The notes under the pieces were generated by a model that was not told the origin of the DNA, did not search any database, and worked only from the letters and a program-made list of their open reading frames with translations. Below are positions 16,439 through 25,611 of a stretch of 64,000 nucleotides of DNA, in pieces (position 1 is the first letter of the stretch; each line of letters starts with the position of its first letter). The translations under genes and the position numbers were made by a program. Source of the stretch: Actinacidiphila sp. DG2A-62 (GTDB lineage Bacteria; Actinomycetota; Actinomycetes; Streptomycetales; Streptomycetaceae); contig NZ_JAYMGI010000002.1 in NCBI RefSeq assembly GCF_035825295.1, positions 4,753,501-4,817,500 of the forward strand, written 5' to 3'.

Positions 16439-17632
16439 TCACCAGGCGAGCTGGGCGATCTCGTCGGCGACCGCCGCGACCGCTTGGGCGGCCGGGTCGA
16501 TCAGCGGGAAGTGGCCGGTCTCCGGCAGCCAGGCCACCGTGGGCTCCTCGCCCGCGGCGGCGGCTGCCCGCGTGAACGCCTCGCTGACCTGCGGCGGAAC
16601 CACGTTGTCAGTGCTGCCGTGCACGATGGTCGTGGCGATTCCGGTGGGGAGCAGCACCGAGGGATCGGCGTGCGGGAGGCGGTCCGCCCGGTGCTCGGGG
16701 GCGCCGAGCAGATCGCTCACCGCGTCGGAGCAGACGTGCAGCCGTATCGCGGTGCCGAAGTCGGCGATCGGCGCCAGCGCCACGACGCCGCGCAACGGGG
16801 GCGGTGCGTCGAGGCGCCAGGGCGAGCCGGTCGGCAGGACGTGCCGCGCGGCGGCCCACAGCGCGAGGTGGCCGCCCGCGCTGTGGCCGGTGAGCACCGT
16901 CCGGCGCGGGTCGACGGCCTCCTCGCCCAGCGCCGTGACGGCCAGCGCGGCCACGGCGTCCATGGCGGCGGCCACGTCGTCGAAGGTCTCCGGCCACCGC
17001 CCGGCCGGAGCGGGCGCGGTGTCTCCGGCTTGGCCTGCGGGGCTGTCAGGGCTGTCGGAGCCGGCGGCGGGGCTGCCGGGCGCCGGGCCTCGGCGGTATT
17101 CGACGGAGGCGACCGCGTAGCCCGCCGCGGCCAGGTAAGCGGCCAGGGGTGAGACATGGGCGCGGTCATAGGCCGCGCGCCAAGCGCCGCCGTGCAGCAG
17201 GACCACCAGCGGCGCGGGCCGGGCGCCGCCGGCGGGGGTGCCGGACCGGTAGAAGTCGATCACCTGGTCCGGGTGGTCCCCGTAGGACGCCGTCGCGTCC
17301 GGCGCCACCGGCGCGTGTCCGAGGGCCGAGGCCTCCTCCGCCGCCGCCCGGGCCGCGAGCCGCGCCCGCGCACCGGCGTCCCGGACCGCGCCCGGCCGGT
17401 CCGCGGCCTGCGCCGGGGCCGCGTCCGCGGTCCCGGCGGCGCCGTCGGCCTCGGCGGCGGCCATTCCCGCGGCCCGCGCGGCGGCGCTCGACGCACCCCC
17501 CGACGTGTCCGCCGTGGTCGACGTGTCCGCCGTGGCCGACGTGGTCGGCGCGGTCGGCGTTGTCGGCGCGGCCGTCGCGGTCGCCGTCGTCGGCGACGCG
17601 GGAGGAGGCGGGGCGGACTCGGCGGGCGGCAT
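16439..17632 (-). CDS. Alpha/beta hydrolase, probable kynurenine formamidase
   Basis: A 397-residue hydrolase-fold protein. After an Ala/Thr-rich low-complexity N-terminus (about 1-90, possibly not all translated), the core shows VVLLHGGAWR, where HGGAW is the oxyanion motif of arylformamidases and related esterases. The nucleophile elbow is LTGHSAGGHLALW (Ser), followed by HGSTDNVVPP (acid) and LPETGHFPLID (His). The start ATG lies three bases after the kynU stop codon, so it is the third gene of a kynA-kynU operon. That context, as in S. coelicolor, argues for hydrolysis of N-formylkynurenine to kynurenine, the step between KynA and KynU. Sequence alone would only say esterase. Confidence 0.8.
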   Translation of the reverse strand: MPPAESAPPPPASPTTATATAAPTTPTAPTTSATADTSTTADTSGGASSAAARAAGMAAAEADGAAGTADAAPAQAADRPGAVRDAGARARLAARAAAEEASALGHAPVAPDATASYGDHPDQVIDFYRSGTPAGGARPAPLVVLLHGGAWRAAYDRAHVSPLAAYLAAAGYAVASVEYRRGPAPGSPAAGSDSPDSPAGQAGDTAPAPAGRWPETFDDVAAAMDAVAALAVTALGEEAVDPRRTVLTGHSAGGHLALWAAARHVLPTGSPWRLDAPPPLRGVVALAPIADFGTAIRLHVCSDAVSDLLGAPEHRADRLPHADPSVLLPTGIATTIVHGSTDNVVPPQVSEAFTRAAAAAGEEPTVAWLPETGHFPLIDPAAQAVAAVADEIAQLAW

Positions 17633-17635
17633 GGC

Positions 17636-18997
17636 TCAGGAGGTCCCTTCGGGTTCGGCGCCGAGCACCGCGGCCAGCACCTGGGCGGCACGCAGCGCGT
17701 CGGCGTAACGGGTGTACAGCGGGGTGAAGCCGAAGCGCAGGACGTCGGGCCTGCGGTAGTCGCCCACCACGCCGCGGGCGGTCAGCTCGCGCATCACCGC
17801 GCCCGCGTCCGCGCAGCGCAGCGACACCTGGCTGCCGCGCTCCGCGTGCGCGCGCGGCGTGATCGGCTCGACCCGGCCCGCGGGCGCCAGCGCGGCCACG
17901 CACTCCAGGAAGAAGTCGGTCAGCGCCAGGCTCTTGGCCCGCACGTCGGCGACCGCGACGCCGTCCCAGACGTCGAGCGCCGCGTCCAGCGCCAGCAGCG
18001 ACAGGATCTCGGGGGTGCCGACCCGGCCGCGCGGCGCGCCGGCCGCGGGCTCGTAGTGCTCCGCCATGGCGAACGGGTCGGTGTGCGAGTTCCACCCCGG
18101 CAGCGGCGAGTCGAAGCGCGGCTGCAGCGCGCTGCGTACGTAGAGGTAGGCGGGCGCGCCCGGCCCGCCGTTGAGGTACTTGTAGGTGCAGCCGACCGCC
18201 ATGTCCACGCCGTCCGCGTCGAGCGCCACCGGCAGCGCGCCCGCGCTGTGGCACAGGTCCCACACCGCGAGCGCTCCCGCGGCGTGCAGCGCACCGGTGG
18301 TCGCGGCCATGTCGTACAGCCGCCCGGTGCGGTAGTCGACGTGGTTGACCAGCGCGACGGCGGTCCGGGGGCCCGCCTCGGCGGCGATCCGGTCCGCGGG
18401 CAGCGCCCGCAGCGTCCGGCCGGTCAGCCGGGCGGCGGACTCGGCGATGTAGCCGTCGGTCGGGAAGGTCCCCGCGTCGACCAGGATCTCGTCGCGCTCC
18501 TGCGGCGCCATTCGCACTGCGGCGACCAGGGCCTTGAAGACGTTGACGCTGGTCGAGTCGCCGACCACCACCTGCCCGGGCGCCGCGCCGACCAGCGGCG
18601 CGATCCGGTCGCCGATCCGCTCCGGCGCGGTCCACCAGCCGCTCTCCTCCCAGGAGCGGATGCGCAGCTCGCCCCACTCCCGGGTGACGACGTCGGCCAG
18701 CCGCGGCAGCACGCCGGTGCTCAGCGCGCCGAGCGAGTTGCCGTCGAGGTAGACGGCGTCGTCCAGCGCGAAGCGCGCGCGGACGGCGGCGAGCGGATCG
18801 GCGGCGTCGAGGCGGGCGGCGCGGTCGGTGAGGGAGGCAGCTCGCTCGGTGAAGGAGGCGGCGGGGTCGGCGAGGGAGGCAGCCCGGTCGGTGAGGGAGG
18901 CGGCGGGGTCCGCGGGCGCGGAGGCGTGCCGCGCCGGCGCGGGGGCCACGGCGGGGTGCGGGGCCGCGGTCTCGGGGCTGGTGAGCGGCTCAGACAT
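17636..18997 (-). CDS. kynU: Kynureninase
   Basis: PLP-dependent enzyme (453 residues) that cleaves kynurenine to anthranilate and alanine. Visible features are YLDGNSLG at the start of the fold, VVGDSTSVNVFKALVAA, VALVNHVDYRTGRLYDM, AVWDLCHSAGALPVAL (PLP aspartate), and GCTYKYLNGGPGAPAYLYV with the Schiff-base lysine. The first 65 residues are an Ala-rich extension made partly of seven-residue repeats (ASLTDRA, ASLADPA, ASFTERA) not expected in the family. The start overlaps the kynA stop by eight bases, indicating coupled translation. Confidence 0.95.
   Translation of the reverse strand: MSEPLTSPETAAPHPAVAPAPARHASAPADPAASLTDRAASLADPAASFTERAASLTDRAARLDAADPLAAVRARFALDDAVYLDGNSLGALSTGVLPRLADVVTREWGELRIRSWEESGWWTAPERIGDRIAPLVGAAPGQVVVGDSTSVNVFKALVAAVRMAPQERDEILVDAGTFPTDGYIAESAARLTGRTLRALPADRIAAEAGPRTAVALVNHVDYRTGRLYDMAATTGALHAAGALAVWDLCHSAGALPVALDADGVDMAVGCTYKYLNGGPGAPAYLYVRSALQPRFDSPLPGWNSHTDPFAMAEHYEPAAGAPRGRVGTPEILSLLALDAALDVWDGVAVADVRAKSLALTDFFLECVAALAPAGRVEPITPRAHAERGSQVSLRCADAGAVMRELTARGVVGDYRRPDVLRFGFTPLYTRYADALRAAQVLAAVLGAEPEGTS
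18823..18906. repeat. Four imperfect 21-base repeats inside kynU
   Basis: Units GGTCGGTGAGGGAGGCAGCTC-like at 18823, 18844, 18865 and 18886 repeat in frame with the minus-strand kynU gene and give a seven-residue period in the N-terminal extension. They look like replication-slippage products in a dispensable linker. Confidence 0.7.
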
Positions 18998-19826
18998 GGC
19001 TGCGCGCCGTCCACAGCTCGGGGAAGACGGTCTTGGCGGCGCGCTTCTCCAGCCACGCCACGCCGGCCGAGCCGCCGGTGCCCGGCTTGGAGCCCATCGC
19101 GCGGCGGGTCGCCACCAGGTGGTCGTTGCGCCAGCGCCACACCAGCTCGGCGACGTCGGTGAGCAGCTCGCCCAGGCGTACCAGCTCCGCGTCCTGGTCG
19201 CGGTCGGCGTAGACGCTCTGCCAGACGGCCTCGACCCCGGGGTGCGGCTCGTAGCGGGCGGCAGGATCGCGGTCGAGGACCTCGGCGGGCACCGGGAGGC
19301 CGCGGCGGGCCAGCAGCCGCAGCACCTCGTCGTACAGGCTCGGCTCGGTCAGCGCCTTCTCCAGCTCGGCGTGGGCGCTGGGGGTGCCGCGGTGCGGCAC
19401 GAGCATGGACGCGGACTTGTCGCCGAGCAGGAACTCCAGCCTGCGGTACATCGCGGACTGGAAGCCGGAGCCCTCGCCGAGCGCGGACCGGTAGGCGTTG
19501 AACTGCGCGGGGGTCAGGTGCGCGATCGGCTTCCAGGACGCGTTGAGCGACTCCAGCTCGGGCAGGCTGCGGCGCAGCGCGGCCATCGCGGTGGGCAGGT
19601 CGTCCTCGCGCAGCGCGTTCGCCGCGGTGGTCCATTCGTGGACCAGCAGCGTGAACCACAGCTCCATCACCTGCGTGGTGACCAGGAAGGCCATCTCGCC
19701 GGGGTCGTCGGACAGCGGATGCTGCAAATGGGTGAGGACGGACGCCTGAACGTAGTCCTCGTACGGTGTCGAGCCCTCGAACGCGAGGTGAGGGGTCGCC
19801 GCCTCGTCGGTCGGTGTGTCGGACAT
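18990..19826 (-). CDS. kynA: Tryptophan 2,3-dioxygenase
   Basis: A 278-residue haem enzyme that opens the indole ring of tryptophan to N-formylkynurenine, the first and rate-limiting step. Family signatures are TPYEDYVQ, QVMELWFTLLVHEW (with the substrate-pocket residues), and WRNDHLVATRRAMGSKPGTG, which holds the proximal haem histidine and the GTGG loop. Start ATG has GGAGG six bases upstream. It leads the kynA-kynU-formamidase operon, so all steps from tryptophan to anthranilate are encoded here. No gene for further catabolism is in the window. The 149 bases to the next gene hold no other coding sequence. Confidence 0.95.
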   Translation of the reverse strand: MSDTPTDEAATPHLAFEGSTPYEDYVQASVLTHLQHPLSDDPGEMAFLVTTQVMELWFTLLVHEWTTAANALREDDLPTAMAALRRSLPELESLNASWKPIAHLTPAQFNAYRSALGEGSGFQSAMYRRLEFLLGDKSASMLVPHRGTPSAHAELEKALTEPSLYDEVLRLLARRGLPVPAEVLDRDPAARYEPHPGVEAVWQSVYADRDQDAELVRLGELLTDVAELVWRWRNDHLVATRRAMGSKPGTGGSAGVAWLEKRAAKTVFPELWTARSHV

Positions 19827-19975
19827 GGGGTACCTCCAGTGCGTCGCCCGGGATCACCGGGCCGTGCCGCGATCATCGGCGGTACGGCCCGATCCGGCAA
19901 GGCCCGGGGTCCGGGCTCGGCCGGTCGCCCCTCGGCGCGCGCCCGCGGCACCGGCCGCGACCGGCCGGACCCCTG

Positions 19976-20794
19976 TCACTCCACCGGCGGTCCCTGGATG
20001 TAGCGGCCGTGGCTGTCGTACGGCCACTGGTTCGCGGTGCAGCCGTGCAGCCCGTATATCTGCTGCATCATCACCGGCGCGGGCTTGCCGGGGCCGGGGC
20101 AGCCCTCGTGGCCGTGGCCGATGCGGTGACCGACCTCGTGGTTGATGATCAGCGCGCGGTACTCCTGGACCGGTCCGTGGAACTCCGGCGAGCCGAGCAG
20201 CCAGCGCTTGAGGTTGACCACGACGGTCGGGCCGACGTCGCAGTTGACCTCGCCGTGGGTGTCCAGCCCCGCGGCGCCGCACAGGTCGTCGACGGTGTCC
20301 GGGGTGGCGATCTTGATCACGAAGTCGGCCGGGCCGGAGGAGACGAGCTGGAAGGCGTCGTGGCCGTCGGCGGTCCAGCCGCGGGGATCGGCCAGGATCT
20401 GCTGGATCTCCTGCGCGGCGGCGCCGGGGGAGAGCGCGATGCCGCCCTCGACCTGGACCTTGTAGCGGCGGAGGGTGCCGTGCCCCGCCGCCTTGCCGTC
20501 GGAGTGCGCGGTGCGGAAGTCGCCGGTGCCGGACTGCGGCACGACCGGCGCCTTCGACGCGCGGGGGCTGGGGGAGGAGGTCGCCTCGGGGGTGCTGCCG
20601 ACCGTCGCCGCGGGTCGGCCGCGGCCGTCGTCCGGCGCCCCGGCCGACGACGAGTCACTGCGGTGCGCGTGCCAGGCCGCGAACGCGGCCGCGCCTCCCA
20701 GCGCGATCACCACCAGCAGGACCATCGGCACGACGGCGGCGCTCCGCCGCTTGGTCCCGCCGCCGGTCTGCGGACGACGGCTCGGGCTCTGCAC
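19976..20794 (-). CDS. DUF3152 protein, membrane-anchored metalloprotease-like
   Basis: A 272-residue protein with a basic N-terminus, one membrane helix (AVVPMVLLVVIALGGAAAFAAW) and a Ser/Pro-rich linker, then the DUF3152 domain on the outside. The domain contains NHEVGHRIGHGHEGCPG, an HExxHxxGHxxH zinc-binding pattern like that of metzincins, followed by APVMMQQ that resembles their Met-turn. Two cysteine pairs could form disulfides. The GTG at 20794 is chosen because GGGGGAG lies eight bases upstream; GTG at 20800 is possible. Proteolytic activity and substrate are unproven. A palindromic box lies about 95 bases upstream. Confidence 0.8.
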   Translation of the reverse strand: MQSPSRRPQTGGGTKRRSAAVVPMVLLVVIALGGAAAFAAWHAHRSDSSSAGAPDDGRGRPAATVGSTPEATSSPSPRASKAPVVPQSGTGDFRTAHSDGKAAGHGTLRRYKVQVEGGIALSPGAAAQEIQQILADPRGWTADGHDAFQLVSSGPADFVIKIATPDTVDDLCGAAGLDTHGEVNCDVGPTVVVNLKRWLLGSPEFHGPVQEYRALIINHEVGHRIGHGHEGCPGPGKPAPVMMQQIYGLHGCTANQWPYDSHGRYIQGPPVE

Positions 20795-20887
20795 TGCCAC
20801 GACTCCCCCTGGGCGGCACGGCCGGGACCGCCTCAGCCCCTGGCGCCCCGTCTGCCGCGATCGATGATCGAACGCTTCCCCCGTACG

Positions 20888-20906
20888 GTACTTACTCAGT
20901 ATGTAC
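20888..20906. promoter_or_regulatory. Palindromic operator-like box upstream of the DUF3152 gene
   Basis: GTACTTACTCAGTATGTAC is a near-perfect 19-base palindrome (GTAC-N-TACT-N-AGTA-N-GTAC). It is AT-rich for this genome and of the size bound by TetR-type dimers. It lies about 95 bases before the gene start. The rest of the 304-base gap (20795-21098) shows no gene. The cognate regulator is not known. Confidence 0.5.
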
Positions 20907-21098
20907 GTGAGCTTGCCAGGGGCTGTCTGTGACAAGACTGCGACAAACGGGGCTGGTGGGGGGCCTGCGGCGGGGGAGGCCGGGGGGCTGGGGAAGCGGG
21001 GTGGGCTGGGGCGTCCGCCGCCGGGCGTCCGCCGCCGGGCGGGCGGGGACGGGCGGGCGCCGCGGGGCGGTGCGGTGCGGGCGGCGCCCGGCCGGGGC

Positions 21099-21512
21099 TC
21101 AGCCCAGAGTGTCGGCGGCGGTGGGCGAGCTGTCCCGCAGGAAGACGGTGCAGCGCTCGTACTCGTCGTTCTCGCCGATCGCCTGCGCGGCGCGGCCGAG
21201 CGCGTGCAGGGCGCGCAGGAAGCCGCGGTTCGGCTCGTGCTCGAACGGGACCGGGCCCTGGCCGCGCCAGCCCGCGCGGCGCAGCGCGTCCAGGCCGCGG
21301 TGGTAGCCGGTGCGGGCGTAGGCGTACGACTCCACGACGCGCCCCGCCTCGAAGGCCTCGTCGGACAGCTGCGCCCAGGCCAGCGAGGACGCCGGGTACT
21401 TCGCGGCGACCTCGGAGGGGGCCGCGCCCGAGGCCAGCAGTTCGCGCGGCTCGGGGTCGTCGGGCAGATGCGTCGGGGCCGGACCCCCGAGCAGGTTCTC
21501 GTGAGTGGACAT
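21099..21512 (-). CDS. DUF3151 family protein
   Basis: A 137-residue soluble protein with the actinobacterial DUF3151 pattern: an N-terminal ENLLGGPAPTHLP, a helical repeat-like centre (SSLAWAQLSDEAFEAGRVVE, SYAYARTGYHRGLDALRRAGW) and NRGFLRALHALGRAAQAIGE near the end. The alternating helices look like tetratricopeptide repeats. It is widely placed next to fba in actinobacteria and is here downstream of fba on the same strand. Function unknown; a link to sugar-phosphate metabolism is only suggested by position. Confidence 0.85.
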   Translation of the reverse strand: MSTHENLLGGPAPTHLPDDPEPRELLASGAAPSEVAAKYPASSLAWAQLSDEAFEAGRVVESYAYARTGYHRGLDALRRAGWRGQGPVPFEHEPNRGFLRALHALGRAAQAIGENDEYERCTVFLRDSSPTAADTLG

Positions 21513-21697
21513 GACTCCAGTCTGCCCGAGCCGTTCCGCGAGGAGGCCCCCGGCAGGTGCCGGGGGGCCTCAACGGGGCGCGGTGCGGCGCGCGGCGCCG
21601 GGCGGCGGGCCCCCGCGGCGGTGCGGGGCCGGGCGCCGGTACGCGCCGGGCGGTGGGGCCGGCGGGGCCCGCGGCGGTGCGGCGCGCGGCGCCGGTG

Positions 21698-22720
<1,023 letters not shown>

Positions 22721-22819
22721 CGTGTCCGCTCCTCAATGACTGTGCGGGTGGTCCAGCTGGCGTGTCGACGTCATCGTCGCGCTCATCTTCCCAGACGCGA
22801 ACGGATTCACCACTGCGGG

Positions 22820-23362
22820 TCAGTCCAGGCCGAGGTCCGCGAGGGAGTACGCGGACAGGTACGGCAGCCCGGCTTCGGCGATCTTCGGACCGGCGCCGCG
22901 GTCCACGATCACCGCGACCGCCACGACCTCGCCGCCCGCCTCGCGGACCGCCTCGACCGCGGTGAGCGGCGAATCGCCGGTGGTCGAGGTGTCCTCGACG
23001 ACCAGCACCCGGCGGCCCTTGACGTCCGTGCCCTCGATCCGGCGCTGCAGTCCGTGCGTCTTGGTGGCCTTGCGGACCACGAAGGCGTCCAGCCGGCTGC
23101 CGCGCGCCGCCGCCGCGTGCAGCATCGACGTGGCCACCGGGTCCGCGCCGAGCGTCAGCCCGCCGACCGCGTCGAAGTCCAGCCCGGCGGTCAGGTCGAG
23201 CATGACCTGCCCGGCCAGCGGCGCGGCCTCGCCGTCCAGCGTGATACGCCGCAGGTCGACGTAGAAGTCGGCCTCCAGGCCGGAGGAGAGGGTCACCTTG
23301 CCGTGCACGACGGCCTTGTCCTTGATGTGCCGCAGCAGGGCGGTCCGTACGTCGTCGCTCAT
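22820..23362 (-). CDS. pyrE: Orotate phosphoribosyltransferase
   Basis: A 180-residue enzyme that joins orotate with PRPP to give OMP in pyrimidine synthesis. It shows KVTLSSGLEADFYVDLR, LTLGADPVATSML, VRKATKTHG (catalytic lysine loop) and the PRPP-binding motif VLVVEDTSTTGDS. The ATG at 23362 matches the family start. There is no ribosome-binding sequence, and TAGGCT about nine bases upstream looks like a -10 box, so leaderless translation is plausible. Two DnaA-box sequences lie 41-80 bases upstream. Confidence 0.95.
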   Translation of the reverse strand: MSDDVRTALLRHIKDKAVVHGKVTLSSGLEADFYVDLRRITLDGEAAPLAGQVMLDLTAGLDFDAVGGLTLGADPVATSMLHAAAARGSRLDAFVVRKATKTHGLQRRIEGTDVKGRRVLVVEDTSTTGDSPLTAVEAVREAGGEVVAVAVIVDRGAGPKIAEAGLPYLSAYSLADLGLD

Positions 23363-23402
23363 GTCGATGAGCCTATCCGCAGCGGCCGACGCGCCGATTC
23401 GG

Positions 23403-23442
23403 TTATCCACAGGTCAGGCAGCCGCGGCTCCGGTTGTCCACA
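23403..23442. promoter_or_regulatory. Two DnaA boxes upstream of pyrE
   Basis: TTATCCACA (23403-23411) and TTGTCCACA (23434-23442) are in the same orientation. The first is the classical E. coli DnaA box; the second is the form preferred in Streptomyces. The nearer box starts 41 bases from the pyrE start, so it would overlap the promoter. Binding by DnaA is inference. Confidence 0.5.
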
Positions 23443-23574
23443 GGGTGGGGACGGCGGGAGCGCGGCCGGGGCAGGCCGGGGCCGGCGGTCGGTCGGCGCC
23501 GGCGGTCGACCGCCGGCCGGTTGTCGGCCGGTTGTCGGTCGGTTGTCCTCGGCCGGCCGGCGATCAGCCGATGG

Positions 23575-24372
23575 TCATCCGATGGTCTGCCAGCTCCACG
23601 TGGTGGTGATCTCCAGCGGGTCGATGGGCGTGACCAGGCGGGGCAGGGTGTTGAGACCGTTCGGCGGACCGGACTGCGGCTCGACGCACACGGCCTCGGG
23701 CTGCTCGGTGTACACGACCACCCACTCGGTCGGGCTGCTGACCCGCACCCGCATCTCGCCGGGCCAGGTCAGCGTGACGTCCACGCCCTCCGGCATGCCG
23801 AAGCAGTCGTCCCACGGGCCCGGCCGGGGGGTGATGCGGTTGCCGTCGGGCAGGTGGTTGTCGCCGCGCTCCTCCTGCCACTCCGCGCTGAACGCCAGCT
23901 CGACGTCCTGGCCGCCGCGGCCGAGGTTGCGCAGCCACCACGGGTGCCAGCCGGCCTGCGCGGGGAAGGAGTCGCCCGCCGTCTCCACGCCGAGCGTCAG
24001 CGTCACGGAGTGGGGGGCGAGTTCCACCGTGTGGGTGACCCGGCCGGGATACGGCCAGGGGTCCGCCAGCTCGTAGTGGAACGACGCGGTGGTCTGCGTC
24101 GCGGGCGCGGCCTCGGTCCACACGCTGTGCCGGCCGGTGCCGTGGATCGCGTGCGGGGGCGCGTCGACGGGCAGCTGGTGGGTGACGCCGCCGTTGCGGA
24201 ACACGCCGTTCTCCGTGCGTCCGCACCACGGCACCATCACGAAGGCGCCGAATTTCGGGCCCTGGCGCAGCAGTTCGACCCCGCCCACCTTCAGCGAGGC
24301 GATCCGGCAGCCGGCCTCCGGCTGCAAGGTCAGTTCGGCGTCGCCCGCCGTCAGCTTCGTCTCGTTCTCCAC
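23575..24372 (-). CDS. Aldose 1-epimerase family protein
   Basis: A 265-residue galactose-mutarotase-fold protein. Expected sites are visible: MVPWCGRTENGVF (substrate Arg), HAIHGTGR (first His), QAGWHPWW (second His) and EQPEAVCVEPQSGPPN (catalytic Glu region). It would interconvert alpha and beta sugar anomers, but this bacterial subgroup may act on phosphosugars instead. Start ATG at 24372. It lies between the CoxG-like gene and pyrE on the minus strand, with 212 bases to pyrE that contain the DnaA boxes. Confidence 0.85.
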   Translation of the reverse strand: MENETKLTAGDAELTLQPEAGCRIASLKVGGVELLRQGPKFGAFVMVPWCGRTENGVFRNGGVTHQLPVDAPPHAIHGTGRHSVWTEAAPATQTTASFHYELADPWPYPGRVTHTVELAPHSVTLTLGVETAGDSFPAQAGWHPWWLRNLGRGGQDVELAFSAEWQEERGDNHLPDGNRITPRPGPWDDCFGMPEGVDVTLTWPGEMRVRVSSPTEWVVVYTEQPEAVCVEPQSGPPNGLNTLPRLVTPIDPLEITTTWSWQTIG

Positions 24373-24481
24373 ACGCCGAGCCTATCGGGGGCGCGTCGGC
24401 GGACGGCGGCGGCTCAACGGCGGCGCGGCCGGTCGGCCCAGCGCCCACCCGACCCGCCGTCGGTCCCGGTCCCGCGCGGCC

Positions 24482-25435
24482 TCAGCGGCGGCGGCGCAGT
24501 ACCCGCCCGACGACGACCGCGGAGGCGAGCAGGGCCGCTGCCGCGGGGGCAGCCCAGCGCAGGGTGGCCGCGGCGCCGGCGCCGTCCGGCGCGGGCACGG
24601 GGGCGTACCGGCCGCGCGGCGGCGCGTGGTCCACCTCCTCGGCGCTGCGGCCGATCATCGTACGGCGCGCGTGCGCGGCCTCGGCGGGCGTGACCAGGTC
24701 GTCGAGCGCGGCGGCGCTCTCCGGGACCTCCACCTCGACCTCGACCAGCTCGAAGTCCTCCTCGCCCTCCGCGGGCGGCGCGGGCTCGCCGAGGTCGTCC
24801 ACGACGTCGGGCTCGTTCACAACGTCGGGTTCGTCCACGGCGTCGTCCGCGGTGTCGTCCGCCGGTCGGTCGGCGGATGCGCCGGCGGGACCGTCCGCCG
24901 GTCGCTCTGCGGGACCGACCGCCGGCTCGTCGGCGGGCGTCTTCGTGTCGGCCCTCCCGGCCGGGCCCCCCGCGTCCGTCCCCTCCTCCGGCGCGTTCTC
25001 CGCGAGCGCCGCGGCGAAACGGTCCAGCAGCCGGCGCAGCGCCGCCTCCACCACCGCGTCGTCGTAACCGGTGAGGCGGCCGGTGACCGATCCGGCGGCG
25101 CGGAAGAGCAGCGTGGAGCCGGGCTCGGGCTGGTCGGCGGGTTCGACCGACACGGTGACGGTGGCCGTCGCCCGGCCGTCCCCGCGCACCTCCGCGCCGC
25201 GCGCCACCAGCGTGAAAGGGGAGGCGTCGCCGGAGACCGAGAGGTCGGCGCGGTAGGTGATCGTGGAGCCGGCGACGCGCAGCCGCAGCCGCCCGCTCTG
25301 CCCGGCGGCCGCGTCCGCGCCGGCGTCTGCGGCGTCGGGCTGCCAGCCCGGCAGGCTCGCGGCGACCACGGTCGGCGAACGCAGCGCGAGCGCCAGGCGT
25401 GCGGGCGGGGCTGGGACGAACGTCTCGTGCTCCAT
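24482..25435 (-). CDS. SRPBCC (CoxG-like) protein with acidic linker and membrane tail
   Basis: A 317-residue protein. The N-terminal 150 residues have the SRPBCC/CO-dehydrogenase-subunit-G fold pattern: FVPAPPARLALALRSPTVV, SLPGWQP, STITYRADLSV, and a final helix ALRRLLDRFAAALAEN. A long acidic, Ala/Asp-rich linker with DEPDVV/NEPDVV repeats follows, then a predicted C-terminal membrane helix (LRWAAPAAAALLASAVVVG) ending in RVLRRRR. CoxG proteins help place CO dehydrogenase at the membrane; no CO dehydrogenase is in the window. The CooC-like ATPase gene lies upstream on the same strand. Start ATG at 25435 was chosen because the domain begins there. Confidence 0.75.
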   Translation of the reverse strand: MEHETFVPAPPARLALALRSPTVVAASLPGWQPDAADAGADAAAGQSGRLRLRVAGSTITYRADLSVSGDASPFTLVARGAEVRGDGRATATVTVSVEPADQPEPGSTLLFRAAGSVTGRLTGYDDAVVEAALRRLLDRFAAALAENAPEEGTDAGGPAGRADTKTPADEPAVGPAERPADGPAGASADRPADDTADDAVDEPDVVNEPDVVDDLGEPAPPAEGEEDFELVEVEVEVPESAAALDDLVTPAEAAHARRTMIGRSAEEVDHAPPRGRYAPVPAPDGAGAAATLRWAAPAAAALLASAVVVGRVLRRRR

Positions 25436-25611
25436 GCGGCGGAGCCTACCCACGCCGGGCCCTCGTGTGACGGTGCGGAGCCCGCACATTTTCACCGGCG
25501 GCCTTTCCCCCGGGGTGCCCGCCGCCTGCGCCGGTTTTCACCGGCCCGCCCACCGCCCGCCCACCGCCCGGCCCCTCGCGTTCAGGCCCGGTCGGCTCCG
25601 CGCGGCTCCTC

